The notes beneath the pieces are model-generated. The model was not told the DNA's origin. It searched no databases and saw only the letters and a list, made by a program, of their open reading frames with translations. This document shows positions 1 through 4,636 of a stretch of DNA of 6,353 nucleotides, piece by piece. The translations under genes and the position numbers were made by a program. Origin of the DNA: Deltaproteobacteria bacterium (GTDB lineage Bacteria > Desulfobacterota_C > Deferrisomatia > Deferrisomatales > JACRMM01); NCBI GenBank assembly GCA_016218905.1, contig JACRCS010000063.1, forward strand, positions 1-6,353, given 5' to 3'. Each line of letters opens with the position of its first letter. Position 1 is the stretch's first letter.

Positions 1-118
1 GGCCCACCAGCGGGAAGGCGGCCATGGACCTGGCGAGGTCCTCCGGCTGCTGCTCTTTCGCCTCGAAGAGCGGGATGGTCGTGAGGAACTGAAAGGCCGT
101 GGCGAACCTGGATCCCAA
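1..118 (-). CDS. cobS: Adenosylcobinamide-GDP ribazoletransferase (cobalamin synthase), N-terminal fragment
   Basis: Only the first 39 codons are inside; the gene runs off the left edge, so this is a partial CDS. CobS is an integral inner-membrane enzyme that joins adenosylcobinamide-GDP to alpha-ribazole (phosphate), the last assembly step of the cobalamin nucleotide loop. Seen: after the start the peptide reads FATAFQFLTTIPLF, then EDLARSMAAFPLVG. This matches the CobS family opening, an 'LQFLTRIPV'-like stretch followed about 20 residues later by a 'FPLVG' segment that leads into the first membrane helix. Start choice: TTG at 118-116 is preceded by GGGAGGAG with good spacing, and it lies 1 nt past the cobT stop; I see no ATG or GTG that would fit better. 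The position right after cobT supports the call. Identity is quite sure despite the short length; the exact start is somewhat less so. Confidence 0.87.
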   Translation of the reverse strand, partial: MGSRFATAFQFLTTIPLFEAKEQQPEDLARSMAAFPLVG

Positions 119-119
119 G

Positions 120-1184
120 CTACTCCTCCCGGTTCGATACGCCCGCCTCGCTGAAGGTCGCCATTTCCGAGAGGATCTTCGCCGAAGCCTCGACGATGCC
201 CATAGCGAGCGCCGCCCCGGTGCCCTCCCCGAGCCGCATGTCGAGCCCCAGGAGGGGCTTCTGGCCCAGAAACTCGACCATCCGGGCGTGGGCGTTCTCG
301 TGGGAGAGGTGCGAGAGGAAGAGGTACTCGGCGGCGACGGGGGCGAGCCGCGTCGCGACCAGCGCGGCAGCGGTCGAGATGAACCCGTCCACGACCACCG
401 GGATCCCGAGCGACGCGCCCCCGAGGCAGACGCCCGCCATGCCGGCAATCTCGAAGCCGCCGAGGGTCTCCAGCACCCCCAGCGGATCGGCCGGATCGGG
501 ACGGTTGGCGGCGAGCCCGCGGCGGACCGCGTCGGCCTTTCGCCGGATGCCCTCGTCGTCGACGCCGGTACCCCGCCCCACGACCTCCTCCGGCGTCAGG
601 CCCGTGAAGGCGGCGAGGAGGGCCGAGGCCGGCGTCGTGTTGCCGATGCCCATCTCTCCGATCCCGAGCAGATCGACGCCGTCGGCGGCGGCCTTCCGGG
701 CCAGGTCGATCCCCACCCCGAGGGCCCGCAGCGCCTCCGGCCGGGTCATCGCCGGTCCCCGCGCGAGGTTCTGGGTTCCCCTGGCGACCTTCGCGTGCAC
801 GAGATCGGCGAGCGGCCCGAAGTCGTAGTCGACGCCCATGTCGACGACCACGACCTCCGCCCCGATGTGGCGGGCCAGCACGTTGATGGCCGCGCCGCCG
901 TTGAGGAAGTTGAGCACCATCTGCGGCGTCACCTCCCGCGGAAACGCGCTCACGCCCTCGGCCGTGACCCCGTGGTCCCCGGCCATCGTGTAGATGCGTT
1001 TCTTCCGGATGGCCGGCCGCGTCGTCCGCTGGATCGCCCCGAGCCGCCGCGCGACCTCCTCCAGCCGGCCGAGGCTCCCCGGCGGCTTCGTAAGGTCGTC
1101 GATCCGAAGCTGCGCCGCGTCGAGGGCCGCGGGCTCGAGGGGGCGGATGGAGGCAACGAGGGACGAGAGGCCGGCTTGGTCCAT
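120..1184 (-). CDS. cobT: Nicotinate-nucleotide--dimethylbenzimidazole phosphoribosyltransferase
   Basis: A full-length CobT of 354 aa, the usual family size (about 350). It transfers phosphoribose from nicotinate mononucleotide to the lower-ligand base (5,6-dimethylbenzimidazole or another base), giving alpha-ribazole 5'-phosphate for the cobalamin nucleotide loop; it is a cytoplasmic enzyme. Seen: the N-terminal KPPGSLGRLE motif (33-42), the AGDHGVTAEGVSAFP motif (68-82), FLNGGAAINVLA (93-104), GIGEMGIGNTTPAS (174-187) with Glu177, GRGTG (203-207), and near the C-terminus SHLSHENAH (291-299) and LGEGTGAA (318-325). Glu320 in this last motif aligns with the catalytic glutamate (Glu317) of the Salmonella enzyme. 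No key residue appears to be missing. The ATG at 1184 is supported by an AGGAG site 8 nt upstream. It is followed within 1 nt by cobS and preceded by a repeat-filled 187-bp gap after cobU. The sequence does not reveal which base the enzyme prefers. Confidence 0.97.
   Translation of the reverse strand: MDQAGLSSLVASIRPLEPAALDAAQLRIDDLTKPPGSLGRLEEVARRLGAIQRTTRPAIRKKRIYTMAGDHGVTAEGVSAFPREVTPQMVLNFLNGGAAINVLARHIGAEVVVVDMGVDYDFGPLADLVHAKVARGTQNLARGPAMTRPEALRALGVGIDLARKAAADGVDLLGIGEMGIGNTTPASALLAAFTGLTPEEVVGRGTGVDDEGIRRKADAVRRGLAANRPDPADPLGVLETLGGFEIAGMAGVCLGGASLGIPVVVDGFISTAAALVATRLAPVAAEYLFLSHLSHENAHARMVEFLGQKPLLGLDMRLGEGTGAALAMGIVEASAKILSEMATFSEAGVSNREE
123..130 (-). promoter_or_regulatory. Ribosome-binding site of cobS, inside the end of cobT
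   Basis: On the minus strand GGGAGGAG lies just before the cobT stop codon (122-120). The core GGAGG is 6 nt from the TTG at 118. It encodes the last residues of CobT (Arg-Glu-Glu) and also serves as a near-consensus Shine-Dalgarno site, which decides the TTG start of cobS and suggests translational coupling of cobT and cobS. Confidence 0.75.
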
Positions 1185-1192
1185 GGGAGGGA

Positions 1193-1197
1193 CTCCT
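1193..1197 (-). promoter_or_regulatory. Ribosome-binding site of cobT
   Basis: Minus-strand AGGAG (within CTTAGGAGTC) is 8 nt upstream of the cobT ATG. It touches the first 7-bp repeat unit at 1201, so any fold of the repeat region in the mRNA would end next to this site. Confidence 0.7.
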
Positions 1198-1200
1198 AAG

Positions 1201-1235
1201 GTGTTAGGTGTTAGCTGTTAGTTGTTAGTTGTTAG
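1201..1235. repeat. 7-bp tandem repeat array, GTTAG type (5 units)
   Basis: Five consecutive 7-bp units on the plus strand: GTGTTAG, GTGTTAG, CTGTTAG, TTGTTAG, TTGTTAG. All share the core TGTTAG; only the first base varies, apart from G/T use. Degenerate units (TCGTTCG, CTGTCAC) seem to follow up to about 1249. The array begins 3 nt from the cobT ribosome-binding site. The units are the reverse complement of the CTAACAG units at the other end of the same gap. It resembles the heptameric short tandem repeats known from intergenic regions of cyanobacteria and other bacteria; the function is unknown. Confidence 0.85.
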
Positions 1236-1362
1236 TCGTTCGCTGTCACCGTTGCTTAATGGCGGCAGAATGTAGAATGTAGAATGCCCAATGCTAATGG
1301 CTAATGGCTAATGGCTAATGGCTAATGGCTAATGGCTAATGGCTAATGGCTAACAGCTAACA
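1209..1362. repeat. Inverted repeat linking the two ends of the heptamer gap
   Basis: GTTAGCTGTTAG at 1210-1221 and its exact reverse complement CTAACAGCTAAC at 1350-1361; one more outer base pair (1209/1362) makes 13 bp, with about 128 nt between the arms. In the cobU-cobT transcript the arms could pair and loop out the CCAUUAG repeats, bringing the cobU stop close to the cobT ribosome-binding site. The arms are themselves heptamer units, so the symmetry may reflect insertion or spread of the same unit in both orientations rather than selection for a stem. No U-tract follows, so it does not look like an intrinsic terminator. Confidence 0.5.
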
Positions 1363-1363
1363 G
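1273..1363. repeat. 7-bp tandem repeat array, CTAATGG/CTAACAG type (13 units)
   Basis: Thirteen 7-bp units in one unbroken phase: TAGAATG x2 (1273-1286), CCCAATG (1287-1293), CTAATGG x8 with no mismatch (1294-1349), then CTAACAG x2 (1350-1363). The change of unit without change of phase suggests that the array grew by duplication and drift of a single heptamer. Because 7 is not a multiple of 3, each CTAATGG tract places a stop codon (TAA on plus, TAG on minus) within every 21 bp in every frame, so no peptide can be encoded here. The array ends 8 nt past the cobU stop. Eight identical units point to recent or ongoing slippage. Confidence 0.92.
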
Positions 1364-1371
1364 CTGCTTTT

Positions 1372-1893
1372 CTACTTCAGTCTCACCGGCAGGCCCGAGA
1401 CGACCAAATACGCCTCGGTGCTGCGGGCGGCGGCTCCCTGATTGACGCGGCCGGCGAGGTCCCGGAAGCGGCGCGCGAGGGCGTTCTCGGGCACGATCCC
1501 GAGCCCCACCTCGTTCGTGACCAGGCAGAGCCGGCCGCTGTAACGCTCCAGGGCCGCGAAGAAGGCGGCCAACCGAGCCTCGAGCGCCCCCGGGTCCTCC
1601 CCGGCGGCTTCCAGAAGATTCGACGTCCAGAGCGTAAGACAGTCCACGAGGACGCCTGCCCCCGACGTGCCGTCGAGGACCCGCGGCAGGTCCAGCGGCT
1701 CTTCGGCGGTGCTCCACCGGGGGCCGCGGTCCTCGCGGTGCTTGCGGATCCGCGCCCGCATCTCGTCGTCCCTGGGCTCGCCCGTGGCGACGTAGACGAG
1801 GTCCCCCTTCCAGCTCTCCACGAGCCTCTGGGCGAAGAGGCTCTTGCCGCTCCGGGCCCCGCCGGTGACGAAGATGATGTGGCGCCCGCTCAC
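1372..1893 (-). CDS. cobU: Bifunctional adenosylcobinamide kinase / adenosylcobinamide-phosphate guanylyltransferase
   Basis: A complete CobU (CobP) of 173 aa, close to the usual 180. It phosphorylates adenosylcobinamide and then transfers GMP to it, giving adenosylcobinamide-GDP, the substrate of CobS; cytoplasmic. Seen: Walker A loop GGARSGKS (11-18), the ATGEP segment (36-40), DDEMRARIRKHREDRG (42-57) with His52 at the place of the guanylylated His46 of the Salmonella enzyme, the Walker B-type strand VLVDC (81-85) followed by LTLWTSNLL, and the C-terminal signature NEVGLGIVPENALARRFRD (127-145) with GRVNQ after it. All expected catalytic elements are present. Start: GTG at 1893; an in-frame TGA lies five codons upstream and the P-loop begins at residue 11, so no other start fits. 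No clear Shine-Dalgarno precedes it, only a G-rich stretch. It begins 28 bp after the Omp85 stop, so it may be read from the upstream envelope genes. Confidence 0.96.
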   Translation of the reverse strand: MSGRHIIFVTGGARSGKSLFAQRLVESWKGDLVYVATGEPRDDEMRARIRKHREDRGPRWSTAEEPLDLPRVLDGTSGAGVLVDCLTLWTSNLLEAAGEDPGALEARLAAFFAALERYSGRLCLVTNEVGLGIVPENALARRFRDLAGRVNQGAAARSTEAYLVVSGLPVRLK

Positions 1894-1921
1894 GCGCCCG
1901 CCCCGTCACGCGTCACGGCGC
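1894..1921. other. 28-bp gap between the Omp85 gene and cobU
   Basis: The gap contains two adjacent copies of the 7-mer CGTCACG (1904-1910 and 1911-1917, plus strand) and a related TCACG at the cobU start. There is no terminator-like hairpin with a T-run and no obvious promoter, which favours readthrough from the envelope genes into cobU. It is too short to hold a cobalamin riboswitch. Confidence 0.5.
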
Positions 1922-4636
1922 TCAAAACGCGCTCCCTACGGTGAAGTGCCAGAGGAAGGCTGCCTCCCCGTCCCGGGGCGAGAGGTTGTGGGCAACGTCC
2001 ACCGCGATGGGCCCGATGGGAGTGACGTAGCGCAACCCGATTCCGGCGCCCTGGCGCAGCTCCAGGGGCTCTACCCGCTCGACCTGCCGGTTCCAGACGT
2101 TCCCGGCGTCCCAGAAGAGCGCGCCGGCGAACTGGCGCCAGATGGGGAAGCGGAGCTCGGCCTTCAGGTTGACCATCGTGTCGCCGCCCAGCGGCTTTCC
2201 GTTGTCGCCCCGGGGGCCGATGGAGTCCAGGTCGAACCCGCGGACCGTCGTCCGCCCCCCGAGGTAGAAGCGCTTGTTGGCCGGAAGATCGGCCGCGCGG
2301 CCGAGGTTCTCCGCGAAGCCGCCGCGCGCGAGGAGCGCGAGCGTCAGGCGGCGCCACGTGAGGAAGGCGCTGGTCGTCGCCGTGTACCGCCCGTACTGGA
2401 CGTCGGAGCCGATGCTTGTCAGAGCCCACTCCGCCTGAACGGTGTGCTGGAAGCCCCGCTTGGGATTGAAGGGATCGTCGCGGGAGTCCCAGACGATCAG
2501 CGGCCCGACCGAGGAGAGGAGATAGTTGTTGATCGACTCGACGGCCTGGGCCTCGACGACGTCGCTCAGGTGGTTGGACTCCAGCGTATAGAGGAGGGAG
2601 CCGCGCACGCGTTCGCTCAGCTGCCGCTCGAGGCTCGCCTGAAGCGCCAGCAGGGAGTTGTTGTAGGCGGGCAGGTTCACGATCTGCCGCGTCAGCCGCA
2701 GTCCCAGGGAGAGTCGCTGCCCCAGGAACCAGGGCTCTCGGAACGAGAGCGTGAAGGACCGGTCGTTGATCTGTCCCTGGGCGCGCAGCCTCACGTCCCG
2801 TCCGGCCCCGCCCAGGTTCGCGTGGCCGAGCTCGGCGAAGCCCTTGAACCCTTCCTCGGTGCCGTACCCCGCCCCGAAGGAGAGGCTGCCCGCGTCCTGC
2901 TCTTCGACCTCCACCCGCACGTCGCGCGTGCCATCGGCACGGGTCCCGCCCAGCGGCTCGATGGCGACCCGCTGGAAGAATCCGAGCCGGAAGAGCCGCT
3001 GCCGGCTGACGAGAACTTCCTGGGCGTTCCAGACCTCTCCTTCCTTGAAGGTGAGCTCCCGTTCGATTACCGACGTTCGGGTGCGGGCGTTGCCGGCGAC
3101 CACGGTTTTCCCGAAGCGGACCAGGGGACCGGGCTCCATGCGGTAGGCGAGGTCGACCAGCGCCGTCTCGGGGCGTTTCGTCCAGGTGTAGCTCACCTGA
3201 GCATCAGGGTGCCCGCGTTTGAGGACCTCCGCCAGGAGGCGAACCCGGGCGTTCTCCGCCTCGGCAGGGTCCGCGAAGGCGCCCGGGGGAAGCGCCGCGA
3301 TGGCCCGGGCCTCGTCCGGCCCGAGACCCGCTCCCGCGAACGAGACCTCTCCCAGCCGGTACCGCGTGCCCTCGTGAATGCGGATGCGCACCCGGGCCTC
3401 GCCCGACGGGTCGACGTCGACGCCGATGAGCGCCACCTCGGCCTCCAGGTACCCCTGGGAAGCGTAGTAGTCGGCCAGCGTCCTCACGTCCAGGTCGAGG
3501 ACTTCCTGGGTGACCGGCGGCCGCCGGAAGACTCCGCCCTCGACGAGGGACATGTAGGGCTCGAGCTTCTTGGACGGGATCGACGCGTTGCCCTCGAAGG
3601 CGATCTGCGCCGCCCGCGCGACCGGCCCCTCTTCCACTCGGAAGGTCACGATCTTGCGGCCCTCTTCCTCGACGAGCTGTGAGGAGATCGTCGCGTTGCG
3701 GTGACCCTGCGCGACGAGCGTTTCGGCCATCAAGGCGGCCACCTGTGAGAGCCAGGCCGAGTCCACCGTCTCCCCGAAGTGCGTCTCCATCGCCTCCCGC
3801 AGTGGGCGCACCGAGCCGGTGACCCCCTCGAAGCGGAAGTCCACCGGAGCACCGGCGACGACGGGCAGGACGAGCACGGTCTCTTCGCCCCGCTTCTCGA
3901 GCCGGGCGAACGGCGCGCGCGCCTCGGGGTACCCTTCCCGGTGGTAGAGCGTCGTCAGCCGCCGCACGCCCTCCCGCAGGCGTCGGGTGGAGGCGTGGCT
4001 CCCCTCCGACAGCCCAACGACCGCGAGCACCCTCTCCCGCTCCATCGGCCCGCTCCCGGTGAGCTCCACCCGTCCGACGCGCGTCGGCTCGCCCTCGTCG
4101 ATCCGATACGTCACCTTCACCCAGAAGGGGGGAGAGACGCTCTCCACCTGAGGCGTCACCGTGGCCGCCGGGAATCCCCTCTCGACATACAGCTCCCGGA
4201 TGGTGCGGACGTCCTCTTCAAGGAAGGGCGCGTAGGCGGGCCGGTCCACGCGGACCTTGATCCGCGAGGCGAGCTCTTTCCTCTTGAGGGTCCGGTTCCC
4301 GGTGAAGCGGACGGACCGGACGAGTGCCTCCGGGAGGACCTCCAGGCGCAACACGATTCCTTGCGCCTCCTCCGTCCCCGTCACCTGGACATCGCGGACG
4401 CCGGGCTTCTGCGCCAGCAGTTGGAGGCTTCGCTGCACCGCGTCCGGCTGGTACCGGTCGCCGGGCCGCAACTGAAAGAGCCGCAGGAGCTCCGGCGTGC
4501 TCACGCGGCTGCGGTTCACCACGTCGACCCGGAGCACCGGCCGGCCCACCGCCTCCGCCAGGTCGAGGGCGGAGGTCCGGCCCGCAAAGAGCGAGGCCGC
4601 GAGGAGAACCAGCGCGAAGAGCTTGCGGCTGCTCAT
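1922..4636 (-). CDS. Omp85-family outer-membrane assembly protein (BamA/TamA-like) with seven POTRA-like repeats
   Basis: 904 aa. Omp85 proteins insert beta-barrel proteins into the outer membrane; next to TamB, this one is probably the outer-membrane partner of a TAM-like complex. Seen: signal peptide with basic start, hydrophobic core (residues 6-18) and likely cleavage after TSA (21-23). I then read seven POTRA-like units, about 34-103, 104-182, 183-262, 263-337, 338-423, 424-503 and 504-580, several ending in an EG or PG turn and several with a 'GN/GF.A' pattern. The barrel (581-904) shows WDSRDDPFNPKRG (716-728), FYLGGRTTVRGFD (790-802) with the VRGF lid motif, ELRFP (827-831), FWDAGNVW (841-848), PIGPIAVDVAHNL (883 region) and a C-terminal Phe. 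Its 324 residues fit a compact 16-strand barrel like that of TamA. The ATG overlaps the tamB stop. E. coli BamA has five POTRA domains and TamA three, so I leave the symbol blank. Confidence 0.93.
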   Translation of the reverse strand: MSSRKLFALVLLAASLFAGRTSALDLAEAVGRPVLRVDVVNRSRVSTPELLRLFQLRPGDRYQPDAVQRSLQLLAQKPGVRDVQVTGTEEAQGIVLRLEVLPEALVRSVRFTGNRTLKRKELASRIKVRVDRPAYAPFLEEDVRTIRELYVERGFPAATVTPQVESVSPPFWVKVTYRIDEGEPTRVGRVELTGSGPMERERVLAVVGLSEGSHASTRRLREGVRRLTTLYHREGYPEARAPFARLEKRGEETVLVLPVVAGAPVDFRFEGVTGSVRPLREAMETHFGETVDSAWLSQVAALMAETLVAQGHRNATISSQLVEEEGRKIVTFRVEEGPVARAAQIAFEGNASIPSKKLEPYMSLVEGGVFRRPPVTQEVLDLDVRTLADYYASQGYLEAEVALIGVDVDPSGEARVRIRIHEGTRYRLGEVSFAGAGLGPDEARAIAALPPGAFADPAEAENARVRLLAEVLKRGHPDAQVSYTWTKRPETALVDLAYRMEPGPLVRFGKTVVAGNARTRTSVIERELTFKEGEVWNAQEVLVSRQRLFRLGFFQRVAIEPLGGTRADGTRDVRVEVEEQDAGSLSFGAGYGTEEGFKGFAELGHANLGGAGRDVRLRAQGQINDRSFTLSFREPWFLGQRLSLGLRLTRQIVNLPAYNNSLLALQASLERQLSERVRGSLLYTLESNHLSDVVEAQAVESINNYLLSSVGPLIVWDSRDDPFNPKRGFQHTVQAEWALTSIGSDVQYGRYTATTSAFLTWRRLTLALLARGGFAENLGRAADLPANKRFYLGGRTTVRGFDLDSIGPRGDNGKPLGGDTMVNLKAELRFPIWRQFAGALFWDAGNVWNRQVERVEPLELRQGAGIGLRYVTPIGPIAVDVAHNLSPRDGEAAFLWHFTVGSAF
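4633..4636 (-). other. ATGA stop/start overlap (tamB-like / Omp85)
   Basis: The minus-strand ATGA holds both the Omp85 start (4636-4634) and the tamB-like stop TGA (4635-4633). No good Shine-Dalgarno lies within 15 nt upstream; the nearest purine-rich GGAGAGG is about 27 nt away. Translation of the Omp85 gene therefore probably depends on termination and restart by ribosomes finishing tamB, which would keep the two products in fixed ratio. Confidence 0.8.

Noticed and set aside
99..1199. Long plus-strand open frame (366 aa) opposite cobT
   Set aside because: It is a mirror of cobT: rich in Arg, Gly, Pro, Asp and His, with no family motif. Long antisense frames are expected in GC-rich genes because of third-position GC bias.
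1294..1363. CRISPR array or IS end
   Set aside because: The units are 7 bp and directly adjacent with no spacers, and there is no transposase, target-site duplication or Cas gene nearby.
1350..1371. Intrinsic terminator after cobU
   Set aside because: CAGCTG forms only a tiny dyad, and no T-run follows on the minus strand; the sequence continues into the heptamer repeats.
1343..1909. Alternative minus-strand frame (188 aa) overlapping cobU
   Set aside because: It is a +1-type shadow of cobU with an Arg/Gly-rich product; the cobU frame holds the P-loop, the catalytic His and the C-terminal signature.
1844..3682. Long plus-strand open frame (612 aa) opposite the Omp85 gene and the cobU start
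   Set aside because: It has low-complexity composition (Arg/Glu/Gly/Pro/Val), no recognisable domain and no start signal, and it crosses two genes on the other strand that have clear family motifs. It is a shadow frame.
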